From the NCBI RefSeq assembly GCF_018742245.1, contig NZ_CP036132.1, forward strand, positions 4,149,001 through 4,213,000: a DNA stretch of 64,000 bases, read 5' to 3'. The position numbers and the translations under genes are program-made. The notes under the pieces were generated by a model. That model saw only the letters and a program-made list of their open reading frames with translations. It did not search any database and was not told the origin of the DNA. Source of the DNA: Bacillus mycoides. Lineage in GTDB: Bacteria > Bacillota > Bacilli > Bacillales > Bacillaceae_G. Positions 39,232-47,566 of this stretch are shown piece by piece (position 1 is the stretch's first letter; every line of letters starts with the position of its first letter).

Positions 39232-39389
39232 TTTATCCCGCGTTAACGGGCAGTAAAACTCCCACTTCAAAATTCGGCTGCAGCAAAGAAGTTAGGCGGG
39301 AGGTCCACTGCCCGTAAACGCCCGATTGGTGAAGGCTAATAATCAGCAGGGAATGAACAAAACCCCCACTGATTAAAGTTTCACTTTAT
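39232..39389. repeat. bcr1-type repeat, copy 2, with TTTAT direct repeats
   Basis: A 148-base element (39237-39384) has the same ends (CCCGCGTTAACG ... AAAGTTTCAC) and the same TTTAT flanks (39232-39236, 39385-39389) as the copy at 14159-14306. It is in the same orientation on the plus strand. Differences are scattered, with a cluster around the central CAGCAGGG stretch. It lies between murI and the gerE terminators and has no coding capacity. Confidence 0.85.
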
Positions 39390-39526
39390 GTTTATCAGTA
39401 TATTTTACACACTTTAAGTTCGCTAACTTAAAATGCCCCTGTATAAAATTTTTCATTTGTACCTGTATAGACCAGGACCTTTTTTTATTTTGCTCCTTTT
39501 TTTCATAATTTGCAAGACAGAAAAAT

Positions 39527-39553
39527 AACCGACCTTCTATATGAAAGTCGGTT
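39527..39553 (-). terminator. Hairpin A, similar to the gerE terminator
   Basis: A 7-bp stem (AACCGAC / GTCGGTT) with a partly paired loop is followed on the minus strand by ATTTTTCTG. Sequence and tail are nearly the same as hairpin C after gerE (39715-39741), although no gene ends just upstream of it. Confidence 0.65.
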
Positions 39554-39581
39554 TCTTCTATATAAAACACTCATTCAAAAC

Positions 39582-39617
39582 AAAACTCCCGCTACCTTTA
39601 TTAATAGCGGGAGTTTT
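39582..39617. terminator. Hairpin B, strong two-way terminator without a nearby gene
   Basis: A 13-bp perfect stem (AAAACTCCCGCTA / TAGCGGGAGTTTT) with a 10-nt loop. It stands between hairpins A and C in a stretch where I see no gene (39390-39747). Confidence 0.75.
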
Positions 39618-39714
39618 ATTTCTATATTTTATTTATCGCGTTCTTTATAGCCTTACCTATTTATATATGAAACATTCTTATCATTCATATGGAGCGTGAA
39701 ACAAACAGAAAAAT

Positions 39715-39741
39715 AGCCGACTCTTTGTATAAAAGTCGGCT
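39715..39741 (-). terminator. Hairpin C, terminator after gerE
   Basis: An 8-bp perfect stem (AGCCGACT / AGTCGGCT) is followed on the minus strand by ATTTTTCTG. It lies 6 bases after the gerE stop. Confidence 0.8.
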
Positions 39742-39747
39742 GCTTTC

Positions 39748-39972
39748 TTATAGCTCGAGCTCTCCCATACGAAGAAGCTCAACAACTGCTTGTGAACGTC
39801 CTTTAACCCCTAGCTTTTGCATTGCGTTTGAGATGTGGTTGCGTACTGTTTTTTCACTTATAAAAAGTTCACCTGCAATTTCCTTCGTCGTTTTATCTTG
39901 AACGAGTAATTCAAATACTTCTCTTTCTCTCTTTGTGAGTAACGGTTTAGATTGATACGCTTTTTCCTTCAA
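39748..39972 (-). CDS. gerE: GerE, LuxR-type regulator of late sporulation
   Basis: The 74-residue protein is a single LuxR-type DNA-binding domain: [20 protein letters not shown], then the helix-turn-helix [20 protein letters not shown] and [12 protein letters not shown]. The size equals B. subtilis GerE (74 residues). It works in the mother cell after sigma-K to control coat genes. An AGGAGGG site precedes the ATG at a normal distance. The gap upstream (39973-40137) has no clear gene. Confidence 0.97.
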   Translation of the reverse strand: MKEKAYQSKPLLTKREREVFELLVQDKTTKEIAGELFISEKTVRNHISNAMQKLGVKGRSQAVVELLRMGELEL

Positions 39973-40137
39973 CTGGTATAACCCTCCTTGCTTAAGCCAG
40001 AGCTGTATATGTGTAAGTTGGGTGTTTATTTAGTCAAGATATTGTATGAACGAAATGTGCAGGTGGTGAATGAAAATGGGCTTTATTTCTTATGTTATTT
40101 TAGACTTTTATACAGTGCGCACACTCTTTTTATCCAC

Positions 40138-41433
40138 TTATTTTCCAGTACGCCATATTTGTTCCAGCAATATACTTACAACAGTACCTACAAACAAACC
40201 ATTACCAAATATATATTGCATAACAGAAGGCAATGATTGAAGTGCTCCAGACGGTAAAAACATAATGCCGCAGCCAAACAATACCGCAACTCCTAAGATC
40301 GTTACATTCCGTTCGCTAAGTGGCACTTGTTTTATATTATGAAATCCAATCCCAATAAGCTGCACGAACGAGGCCATTAATACCGCAGATGCGACCGCGG
40401 ATGGCAGAGAGGCTAAGTAGCGGATAATACTTGGAAACAGCGACATAACGACTAATAGTACACATGCAAATAAGAATGAACGCATGTACTTTTGATTTGT
40501 TAAACGTATGAAACCTGCCGTTGCTGGTAATGGAACGACACCTACAGTTGAAAATACGGAGGAAATTATATGCGAAATCCCTCCGATCCACGTACCATCC
40601 TTCAACTGTTTTTGTTCAATAGCTGCTTTATGAATGGTAGCTTGATTAATTGCTATAATAGCTGCCACTGTATTTGAAACTAAAATACATACCATAACGA
40701 AACTTGATACAGCCATACCTGTATTCCATTTTGGAAGTCCCCAAGCAAATATATGTGGAAGTTGCACAAAATGAGTTACTTGAGATGGAATCGTCACTTT
40801 TCCTGCAATCAAAAAAATAATCCACCCACTAATTAGTCCTATTAAAACCGCATAACTTTTAACAAAACCTTTTCCAAAATTGGAGAGTATGACCACGAAC
40901 AAAAAGATGCCAAAAGCGATCAACGCTGTAAATCCATCGATTTGAGAAACAGTAGCTGTAATTCCTAACATCCCTTTTAAAAACACACCACTTAATTGCA
41001 AACATAATAGAAGCAAGAAAGTCCCTGTCACGAGCGGCGTAAATAAAAATAAAATACGTTCTATAAAACCAGTTAGCCCTAATCCTATTAAAATAACTCC
41101 GGCAACCATCATCCCTAATTCTAAAATTTGCAACGTACTATGTAATTGATCTTGCCCTACAGTTGCATAAGCTAGTACGGTAAATACACCAACCCAAGAT
41201 CCAGCTGGTCCATCAGCAATCGGAAGTTTATGTCCAATCCATCCTTGTAAAAAAGAAGATATACCAACTACGAAAAACGTACGCTGCATTAAATAAAATA
41301 CTTCTTCCGTCGTAAGATGAAATAATCCACCAACGACAATTGGTAGCGCGATTGAATTTGCTAATAAAAAAATAAACCATTGCAAAGTTCCCATAATATG
41401 ATTTTGATTATGTTGATTGTCCAAACTTTTCAT
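40138..41433 (-). CDS. NCS2-family nucleobase permease, substrate unknown
   Basis: The 431-residue protein has 12-14 hydrophobic segments and NCS2 (uracil/xanthine permease) features such as ADGPAGSWVGVFTVLAYATVG near residue 73 and GVVPLPATAGFIRLTNQKY (about 293). It is distant from the well-known UraA and PbuX. The upstream neighbour on the same strand is a cytosine-deaminase-like amidohydrolase, so a base that is imported and then deaminated is a reasonable guess. A hairpin in the 112-base gap suggests only partial co-transcription. Confidence 0.85.
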   Translation of the reverse strand: MKSLDNQHNQNHIMGTLQWFIFLLANSIALPIVVGGLFHLTTEEVFYLMQRTFFVVGISSFLQGWIGHKLPIADGPAGSWVGVFTVLAYATVGQDQLHSTLQILELGMMVAGVILIGLGLTGFIERILFLFTPLVTGTFLLLLCLQLSGVFLKGMLGITATVSQIDGFTALIAFGIFLFVVILSNFGKGFVKSYAVLIGLISGWIIFLIAGKVTIPSQVTHFVQLPHIFAWGLPKWNTGMAVSSFVMVCILVSNTVAAIIAINQATIHKAAIEQKQLKDGTWIGGISHIISSVFSTVGVVPLPATAGFIRLTNQKYMRSFLFACVLLVVMSLFPSIIRYLASLPSAVASAVLMASFVQLIGIGFHNIKQVPLSERNVTILGVAVLFGCGIMFLPSGALQSLPSVMQYIFGNGLFVGTVVSILLEQIWRTGK

Positions 41434-41490
41434 CCCTTCTAGCTTTCCTATAAGGAAGTATAGCGTTATCCTGTTTCTACGGAATACAAA

Positions 41491-41524
41491 AGAAGAGTTC
41501 TATTTTCACAATTAGAACCCTTCT
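41491..41524 (-). terminator. Hairpin between the amidohydrolase and the permease
   Basis: On the minus strand AGAAGGGTTCTA pairs with TAGAACTCTTCT (12 bp with one G-U) with a 10-nt loop, followed by TTTGTATTCC. The weak T run suggests partial termination or attenuation. Confidence 0.55.
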
Positions 41525-41545
41525 AAAAAAATCTAAACGATTCCT

Positions 41546-42787
41546 CTATACAAGATTATCAGATTTCACTTGATCTAAATCCCCTATAACAACATTCCCT
41601 TTATACATAACTACACTCTTCTCTGTTTGACGAGCCACTGCTTCCGCGGCGCATGTTGCATTCGTCAAGACAAAACTTGCCTCATCTCCTACATTTGGCC
41701 ATAACCTCTTGCCTTCATCGTTTAGCGTAGCTTTCCCTCCTGTAATAAAACGAAGAGCTTTTCCTAAAGATTTTTCATCACTCCAACCAAATCGTTCTGC
41801 CAATCGATTTGCCTTTTGAAGCATATCACCTGTGCCGAACGGAGACCAATGATCTGTAATACTATCATTTCCTAATGAAACTTTAACACCTTTTTTATCT
41901 AGTAACGGAATTGGGATTACTTGTTTACCGATTGGAACGGTTGAAGTGATATCAATCTTTAATGCTGCTAGTCTTTCTGCCACTTCTTCAGCTTCTTTAT
42001 CAGTAACACCACCAAGTCCAAGCGCATGACTAATTGTTACACGACCTTGCCATCCTGCTTCTTCCGTTAGGCTTGCCAATCTCTTCATTGTAAACGTTCC
42101 AAGATTATTCGCATCGTGCAAATGAATATCAATATCCGCATTAAACTCTACCGCAATGTCCATAATCGTATGTAATGATTTTTCAATATCATTATCTACT
42201 GTAGCTGGGTCCACTCCGCCAACTAATTGTGCGCCCATACGCATCGCATCCTTCACAAGTTGCATAGAATTACTGCGCAATAATCCATGTTGCGGAAAAG
42301 CAACTATTCTACCAGACAACCGATCTTTATATGTTTCTAAAGCCGCTAACGTCGCCTCTAAATTACGAAGTCCAATAACCGGATCCACATTACAATGCGT
42401 TCTAATATTTGTTGCGCCATTTCGAAGCAATAACTCTAGCATATTTTCCGCCCTGTCTTGAGCAGTTGCTAATTGCTTTGGTAAAATCGTTTTTTCTTCG
42501 TTAAAACGTGTAAAAATATTTTCTGCTGGCATACAAGCTTTCCAAGGCCCACTATAATATGTTTTATCAATATGAATATGCATCTCTTCAAAAGCTGGTA
42601 AAACTAATAAACGATTAGCATCAAAAGTTAACGTTCCTTCCTCTTGGGCGATTCCCGATATAATTCTTTTAATTCTTCCATCTTCAATAAGAAGACTGCA
42701 TATCTCAGTTTCCGTTTGTGAAATTTTCGCTTCTTCATATGTATAACCTGTTTCAAGCTTTACATTAGTCAACCAATACAATGTCAT
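41546..42787 (-). CDS. Cytosine deaminase-like metal-dependent amidohydrolase
   Basis: The 413-residue protein belongs to the amidohydrolase superfamily, close to the cytosine deaminase / AtzC group. The metal and active-site motifs are in order: HIHIDK (about residues 71-76), [26 protein letters not shown], and the Asp of [11 protein letters not shown]. Members deaminate cytosine, isocytosine or related amino-azines. It lacks a signal peptide, so it acts in the cytoplasm. An NCS2 permease lies downstream. The exact substrate cannot be read from sequence. Confidence 0.82.
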   Translation of the reverse strand: MTLYWLTNVKLETGYTYEEAKISQTETEICSLLIEDGRIKRIISGIAQEEGTLTFDANRLLVLPAFEEMHIHIDKTYYSGPWKACMPAENIFTRFNEEKTILPKQLATAQDRAENMLELLLRNGATNIRTHCNVDPVIGLRNLEATLAALETYKDRLSGRIVAFPQHGLLRSNSMQLVKDAMRMGAQLVGGVDPATVDNDIEKSLHTIMDIAVEFNADIDIHLHDANNLGTFTMKRLASLTEEAGWQGRVTISHALGLGGVTDKEAEEVAERLAALKIDITSTVPIGKQVIPIPLLDKKGVKVSLGNDSITDHWSPFGTGDMLQKANRLAERFGWSDEKSLGKALRFITGGKATLNDEGKRLWPNVGDEASFVLTNATCAAEAVARQTEKSVVMYKGNVVIGDLDQVKSDNLV

Positions 42788-43000
42788 TACTATTTCCCCA
42801 CCTTATAATAGAAAATACGTTACACCCTCATTTTCATTTTAATACCGACTGAAAATTAAGACAATTAATACGCTATATTGTCCCTTCACAAAAAAATGTA
42901 ATATAACCTAATGGTCTTCTCATAAATTTCCATATAGAATAAAAGTACACTGTATCACTCATACATAACAGCGGTGATATAAAAAGGAGAGGATCATAAT

Positions 43001-43186
43001 ATGTCGAAGAGGTTATATAAATCCGAAACTGACAAAATGTTATTTGGTATATGCGGTGGTTTAGGAGAATATTTTGATATTAGTTCTACTCTCATTCGTA
43101 TCCTTTGGGTTATTGCAGTTTTATGTTTCGGAACAGGATTTTTAGTTTATTTTATTTGTTTATTATTTATGCCACGTTCTTACTAA
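43001..43186 (+). CDS. Small PspC-domain membrane protein
   Basis: The 61-residue protein is a single PspC domain. KRLYKSETDKMLFGICGGLGEYFDI covers the conserved GxCGGxxxYF motif in two parts (residues 15-26), followed by one strong hydrophobic segment at about 32-57. Stand-alone PspC proteins are linked to envelope stress sensing. AAAGGAGAGG precedes the ATG. It is monocistronic, with a two-way terminator after it. Confidence 0.88.
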   Translation: MSKRLYKSETDKMLFGICGGLGEYFDISSTLIRILWVIAVLCFGTGFLVYFICLLFMPRSY

Positions 43187-43242
43187 TATTATCCTGATTA
43201 GCAATACTCTTTTCACTATACTTAAGCAGAACATACAAATTG

Positions 43243-43281
43243 AAAAAACGCCTATAGAATCTTTTTCTATAGGCGTTTTTT
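43243..43281. terminator. Two-way terminator between pspC-like and XRE-cupin genes
   Basis: A 16-bp perfect stem (arms around AACGCCTATAGA and TCTATAGGCGTT with A and T runs) and a 7-nt loop between converging genes. Confidence 0.88.
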
Positions 43282-43853
43282 CATGAAGAATATTTCATCG
43301 TTAAATGTAATACCGCCACTTCATCCTCTTCATTTTTATAACTATGTTTCTTATTCGCTTCAAATTGAATGGAATCAAACTCATTTAGCACGTACACATC
43401 GTTCTCCACTTGAATAGAAACTTTCCCTTTCATTACTGTTACAAGCTCAATTGCTCCTTCATGATGAGCTTCAGGTTCATATATACTATCCGCTCTTAAA
43501 CAAGCTCGGTGCATTTCCATCCCCGTTTCTTTCGTGTAACGGAACATCGTTTCTAAGTGCCACGCTTGTCCTACATCTACTGCAAAGCCTTCTCCGCAGC
43601 GCGCAACAGCTACAGGCTCTCCAACAACCATCAATCTCGATAAAGGGATTGATAGCCCTTTCGTAATTTTCCAGATGACAGCTAATGTCGGATTCGTTTC
43701 ACCTCTTTCAATTTTTCCTAGCGTTAATTTACTAACACCTGTCTTTTGGGCTAAATCTTCTAAACTTAATTTTTGTTCATTTCGAATTTGTCTTAATAAC
43801 TGACCTACTTGCTGAATTACTTCTTTCGTTTGCATATCTTCATTTTCTTTCAT
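43281..43853 (-). CDS. XRE-family regulator with C-terminal cupin domain
   Basis: The 190-residue protein has an N-terminal helix-turn-helix at about residues 15-70 (LSLEDLAQKTGVSKLTLGKIERGE) and a cupin domain at about 105-188 (HEGAIELVTVMKGKVSIQVENDVYVLNEFDSIQFEANKKHSY is the barrel, given here in its split pattern). Such proteins sense small molecules in the cupin and often control a neighbouring exporter. It is divergent from an EamA-type transporter 101 bases away, which is the likely target. AAGGTGG precedes the ATG by 9 bases. Confidence 0.88.
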   Translation of the reverse strand: MKENEDMQTKEVIQQVGQLLRQIRNEQKLSLEDLAQKTGVSKLTLGKIERGETNPTLAVIWKITKGLSIPLSRLMVVGEPVAVARCGEGFAVDVGQAWHLETMFRYTKETGMEMHRACLRADSIYEPEAHHEGAIELVTVMKGKVSIQVENDVYVLNEFDSIQFEANKKHSYKNEEDEVAVLHLTMKYSS

Positions 43854-43902
43854 ATATAAAAACCACCTTAAAATATAAAATAGTTTACTTTTATTAACTT
43901 TA

Positions 43903-43915
43903 AGTATATTATACT
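43903..43915. promoter_or_regulatory. Candidate operator between XRE-cupin gene and transporter
   Basis: A 13-base palindrome AGTATATTATACT (6-bp arms, one central base) lies midway between the divergent starts and overlaps a TATACT -10-like box for the plus-strand gene. An ACTTT direct repeat with 10-base period lies next to it (43887-43901). It is a candidate site for the XRE-cupin regulator. Confidence 0.4.
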
Positions 43916-43954
43916 ATACATAAATACTCAATTCCGAAAGGAGTGCCATACTTC

Positions 43955-44920
43955 ATGCGCGCAATACTACTAGGTCTTTTATCATCGGCCTTTTTTTCTG
44001 CAACCTTTATTATTAACAGAGCAATGAATGTATCTGGAACAAGTTGGGCTTGGACCGCTTCCTTCCGTTTTCTATTTGCTCTCCCTATTTTATTCCTTAT
44101 CGTTTTATTTCGCAAAAACTTAGGAGTTTTATGGGAAGAATTAAAAAAACATCCATTTGTATGGATTGGGTGGGGCTCGGTCGCTGGCATCGGCTTCTAT
44201 TCTTTATTAAGTTTCGCAGCTGTTTTTTCTCCAGCTTGGCTCGTTGCTGGAACTTGGCAAGTTACGATATTAGCAGGTTTACTTTTATCGCCATTATTCT
44301 TCATTAAAATAGAAACAAAATCAGGTACAAAACTTGTACGTGGAAAAATTCCACTGCGCAGTTTATACGTCGCTTTATTTATTTTACTTGGTGTACTTTG
44401 TATGCAAGCTACTGAAGCGGGTCATATTACAATGACTCAATTCATTTCTGGTTTTTTACCTGTCGTTTTAGCAGCTTTCTTATATCCCTTCGGTAACCGA
44501 AAAATGATGGAACTTGTTGGCGGGCGTCTTGATACATTCCAACGTGTATTAGGAATGGCAATCGGGAGTCTCCCTATTACAATTCTACTTGGTATATACG
44601 GATTTTCCACTACCGGTATTCCATCATCAAATCAAATGATGCAAGGATTTTTATTAGCATTATGTTCCGGAGTTATTGCGACGATGACATTTTTCTTTGC
44701 TACCGACTTAGCAAAAGACAATCTTGCTTTACTTGGAGCTGTTGAAGCAACACAAGCTGGAACGATGGTCTTTACTGTACTTGGTGAGATTATTTTCTTA
44801 AATGGCTCATTCCCTAGTGGTCTGTCACTGATTGGGATGATTATTATAATGTTAGGAATGATCGTAAATAGTGTTTTAAACCGCTCTGTTCCAGTCATTA
44901 AACAAAAAAAATCAGCATAA
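43955..44920 (+). CDS. EamA/EmrE-type drug/metabolite transporter
   Basis: The start is ATG 43955, 11 bases after AAAGGAG; a GTG at 43943 would overlap the site. The 321-residue protein has about ten membrane segments, opening RAILLGLLSSAFFSATFIIN, and belongs to the multidrug-resistance efflux branch of the DMT superfamily. The substrate is unknown. The divergent XRE-cupin gene suggests that it is induced by a small ligand. Confidence 0.85.
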   Translation: MRAILLGLLSSAFFSATFIINRAMNVSGTSWAWTASFRFLFALPILFLIVLFRKNLGVLWEELKKHPFVWIGWGSVAGIGFYSLLSFAAVFSPAWLVAGTWQVTILAGLLLSPLFFIKIETKSGTKLVRGKIPLRSLYVALFILLGVLCMQATEAGHITMTQFISGFLPVVLAAFLYPFGNRKMMELVGGRLDTFQRVLGMAIGSLPITILLGIYGFSTTGIPSSNQMMQGFLLALCSGVIATMTFFFATDLAKDNLALLGAVEATQAGTMVFTVLGEIIFLNGSFPSGLSLIGMIIIMLGMIVNSVLNRSVPVIKQKKSA

Positions 44921-44959
44921 AAATAGATATGGTTCTTCTTCATAGAACCATATCTATTT
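44921..44959 (+). terminator. Terminator after the EamA transporter
   Basis: A 16-bp perfect stem (AAATAGATATGGTTCT / AGAACCATATCTATTT) with a 7-nt loop, followed by TTATTG. It begins right after the stop codon. Confidence 0.9.
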
Positions 44960-45062
44960 TTATTGTCTCCCTATTTCGCCTTATCAGAATAGTATTTCAT
45001 TGGCTGTTTATACTAAAACCTATGTTATAATACGTTTCATGTGCATTATTAGGAGGTAAATT

Positions 45063-45728
45063 ATGTTAAAAAAAGCAATTGCTGAATTTATTGGTACATT
45101 TGTACTTGTATTATTCGGAACTGGAGTAGCTGTCATTGGCGGCGGAATTGAAGGAATTGGAACATTAGGTATCGCTATGGCTTTCGGATTATCTATCGTG
45201 GCTATGGCATATAGCATTGGAACAATTTCTGGATGTCATATTAACCCAGCGGTATCAATCGCGATGTTCATTAACAAAAGAATGAACGCTATGGAACTTA
45301 GCTATTATTTATTAGCTCAAATTTTAGGTGGTTTATTAGGAACTGCAACGCTAGTAACAATTTTACGATCTGCTAAATTACCTTTAGATAATTTAGGACA
45401 AAATAGTTTTGGAACTCTTGGTTTATCAGGAGCATTTTTAGTTGAATTCATTTTAACTTTCGTATTTGTTTTAGTTATCGTTGCTGTAACAGGTAAAAAA
45501 GGAAGTTCTTCTTTAGCTGGATTAGTAATTGGTTTCACATTAGTATTAATTCACTTATTAGGTATTCCGTTAACTGGAACATCTGTTAACCCAGCTCGTA
45601 GTATCGCACCAGCTCTATTCGCTGGCGGAGAAGCAATTTCTCAACTATGGGTGTTCATCGTTGCCCCAATTCTTGGTGGTATCGTAGCAGCTGTTGTAGG
45701 AAAGTGTATTTTAAATACTGAAAAATAG
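45063..45728 (+). CDS. aqpZ: Aquaporin Z-like water channel
   Basis: The 221-residue MIP protein has six membrane segments and both NPA boxes (residues 61-63 in GCHINPAVS and 176-178 in TSVNPARS). The selectivity filter reads Phe41, His164, Thr173 and Arg179 by alignment with E. coli AqpZ, which predicts a water channel rather than a glycerol facilitator. AGGAGG lies 7 bases before the ATG. It is monocistronic and convergent with an Rrf2 regulator. Confidence 0.93.
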   Translation: MLKKAIAEFIGTFVLVLFGTGVAVIGGGIEGIGTLGIAMAFGLSIVAMAYSIGTISGCHINPAVSIAMFINKRMNAMELSYYLLAQILGGLLGTATLVTILRSAKLPLDNLGQNSFGTLGLSGAFLVEFILTFVFVLVIVAVTGKKGSSSLAGLVIGFTLVLIHLLGIPLTGTSVNPARSIAPALFAGGEAISQLWVFIVAPILGGIVAAVVGKCILNTEK

Positions 45729-45748
45729 AATTTTCAATATTTACGAAT

Positions 45749-45788
45749 AAAAAAAGGCGAGCCCTCATCATGAGGAAGCTCGCTTTTT
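45749..45788. terminator. Two-way terminator between aqpZ and the Rrf2 gene
   Basis: A long stem with arms GCGAGC / GCTCGC and inner CCTCAT / ATGAGG, flanked by A and T runs, sits between converging genes. Confidence 0.88.
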
Positions 45789-46219
45789 TATTCTTTAATT
45801 TTCGACTTTAAATTTGTAACTAACTGCTGAACCGTTACATTTGCAAGTACGTTTTCCATCGCTTCTTGCGATTGTATTAAAACAATCTCTAATACCGATT
45901 GAATATTAGCTCCTACTGGACATTCAATGTTGGGATTTTCATGGAAAGAAAATAGATGTCCTTCTTCTACAACTTCCACAGCTTTATATACATCAAGTAA
46001 TGTAATTTCATCTAAATCACGAGCAAGTGTCGTACCACCTTTACCAGCTTGTACATCAACAAGTCCTGCTCTCTTCAACATTCCTGTAATGCGACGAATC
46101 ACAACTGGATTTGTATTCACACTACCAGCAATCCATTCAGAGGTACAGCGAGAGTTTCGATCTATTGCAAGTAACGTTAACATATGAACACCTACTGTAA
46201 AACGACTACTAATTCCCAT
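45788..46219 (-). CDS. Rrf2-family transcription regulator (YwnA-like)
   Basis: The start is ATG 46219 (MGISSRFTVGVHML), after AAAGGAGGG; a longer frame to 46258 would cover this site. The 143-residue protein has an N-terminal winged helix (SEWIAGSVNTNPVVIRRITG, about residues 27-46) and the dimerisation helix in the C-terminal half. It lacks the three-cysteine cluster of the iron-sulfur Rrf2 types (only Cys in SRCTSE and IECPVG), so it is more like the YwnA/SaiR thiol or ligand-free group. The target is unknown. Confidence 0.88.
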   Translation of the reverse strand: MGISSRFTVGVHMLTLLAIDRNSRCTSEWIAGSVNTNPVVIRRITGMLKRAGLVDVQAGKGGTTLARDLDEITLLDVYKAVEVVEEGHLFSFHENPNIECPVGANIQSVLEIVLIQSQEAMENVLANVTVQQLVTNLKSKIKE

Positions 46220-46298
46220 CTGCACACCCTCCTTTTTATTCATTCTATTAAAAGACAACTCTTATTATTATATACTATTTTTAATTTATACATAAAGA

Positions 46299-46331
46299 AA
46301 AAGCATGATTCCACTATAAAATCATGCTTTT
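46299..46331 (-). terminator. Terminator after the ABC permease gene
   Basis: An 11-bp stem (AAAGCATGATT / ATCATGCTTTT) lies 7 bases beyond the permease stop and is followed on the minus strand by TCTTTATG. Confidence 0.75.
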
Positions 46332-46337
46332 CTCCCA

Positions 46338-47564
46338 TTATTGACGCTTTATAAATTTCGCTAAATCTTTAAATTTCACTTTATCTGAGTAATTCATTAC
46401 ACCGTTTACGTAAATGCGGCTTGTAACAGCACTTAATATACCAATTGTCGCTAAAAGAACCGCCATTGTTATCGTAATTTCTAACATACCAGCTTCACCA
46501 GCCACAAAGCGTGAGAATGTAATCATCGGGGTGAAGAACGGAACGTAAGAACTTACAACAACAACAGTACTATTTGGATCACCTAGCGATTTAATACTTA
46601 TAAAGAATGCTGCCATTATTAAAATAGACACTGGCAAAATAACACCTTGTAAATCCTCAGTCCTAGAGACAACCGCACCAGCAGCCGCATACATCATCGC
46701 ATAAAGGAAATATCCTGTAACAAAATAAATAAGGAACATACCGATAACTTGTGCATCTATCTTTGTAAAATCAATTGGTGCTCCAAATAATGAACCATTT
46801 TCTAAATCTACCCATCCTAGTAACCAAGGAACCAAGTAACCACATGCCAATACGGCAAGTTGTAATAACGCCGTTGAAACAACCGCTAAGATTTTTGCAT
46901 ACATCATCGTCAGTGGTTTTACTTTCGGAATCATAACTTCCATAACGCGAGAAGCTTTTTCAGAAGCTATATTCATCGCAATTGTACTTCCGAACATGAT
47001 AATAAACATATACAAAGCAAATGTAAAGAAATATGCAATTCCTGCGGAAGCAGAACGATCTTTTATCGCTTCTTGTTTCACAGAAATTTCGGTTTGCAAT
47101 TGCTGTGCAATTTCCGGTGAAACATTATGTTTAGCAATTGTTACTGCTGTATATTGCGCTTTTAAATAACTAGCTATAATTGTAGAAGTTGTTTCACTAG
47201 GTAACTTATTAAACATATACGTAACCTCTGGAACTCCATTCTTTTCGGTTACATGAAATAAACCATCCATTTCGCCATCTTCTACTTGTTTATGCAGTTT
47301 ATCAAAATCCACTTTTGAACCGACAGTTATTTTTGCTGATGGTAATAGCTTAGTTAACTCTTCTTTTTGTACTTTATATGTGGAACTTTCCGTTACAACT
47401 GCAATTTTATCTTTATCCTTATTTTTATCATCGCCTGAAGTAAAATGATTAAATGCAAAAATCCCAAACACAACCAAAAATAAAATCGCACTCGTAATTA
47501 ATGATTTTTTAGATAAAAACGCTTCCCTAAAATAAAATGAAAATACATGATAAAATTTACGCAT
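46338..47564 (-). CDS. ABC exporter permease, NatB/YhaP-like
   Basis: The 408-residue protein has an N-terminal membrane segment (SLITSAILFLVVFGIFAFNHF, about 20-40, split here), a large extracytoplasmic part (about 45-175) and about six more membrane segments in the C-terminal half. This is the ABC-2 permease form of NatB and YhaP. It starts 2 bases after the ATPase gene stops. NatAB-type systems export sodium or act in envelope stress; the substrate here is not known. Confidence 0.88.
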   Translation of the reverse strand: MRKFYHVFSFYFREAFLSKKSLITSAILFLVVFGIFAFNHFTSGDDKNKDKDKIAVVTESSTYKVQKEELTKLLPSAKITVGSKVDFDKLHKQVEDGEMDGLFHVTEKNGVPEVTYMFNKLPSETTSTIIASYLKAQYTAVTIAKHNVSPEIAQQLQTEISVKQEAIKDRSASAGIAYFFTFALYMFIIMFGSTIAMNIASEKASRVMEVMIPKVKPLTMMYAKILAVVSTALLQLAVLACGYLVPWLLGWVDLENGSLFGAPIDFTKIDAQVIGMFLIYFVTGYFLYAMMYAAAGAVVSRTEDLQGVILPVSILIMAAFFISIKSLGDPNSTVVVVSSYVPFFTPMITFSRFVAGEAGMLEITITMAVLLATIGILSAVTSRIYVNGVMNYSDKVKFKDLAKFIKRQ

Positions 47565-47566
47565 CT

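Noticed and set aside
39373..39570. Open frame of 65 codons on the minus strand between gerE and murI
   Set aside because: It starts inside hairpin A, runs into the bcr1 repeat, has no ribosome site and resembles no protein.
39988..40236. Open frame of 82 codons on the plus strand before the NCS2 gene
   Set aside because: It overlaps the permease 3' end, has poor codon use and no ribosome site.
42788..43000. Purine riboswitch or PurR-type site before the amidohydrolase/permease pair
   Set aside because: I looked for the conserved purine riboswitch core and paired PurR boxes and saw neither.
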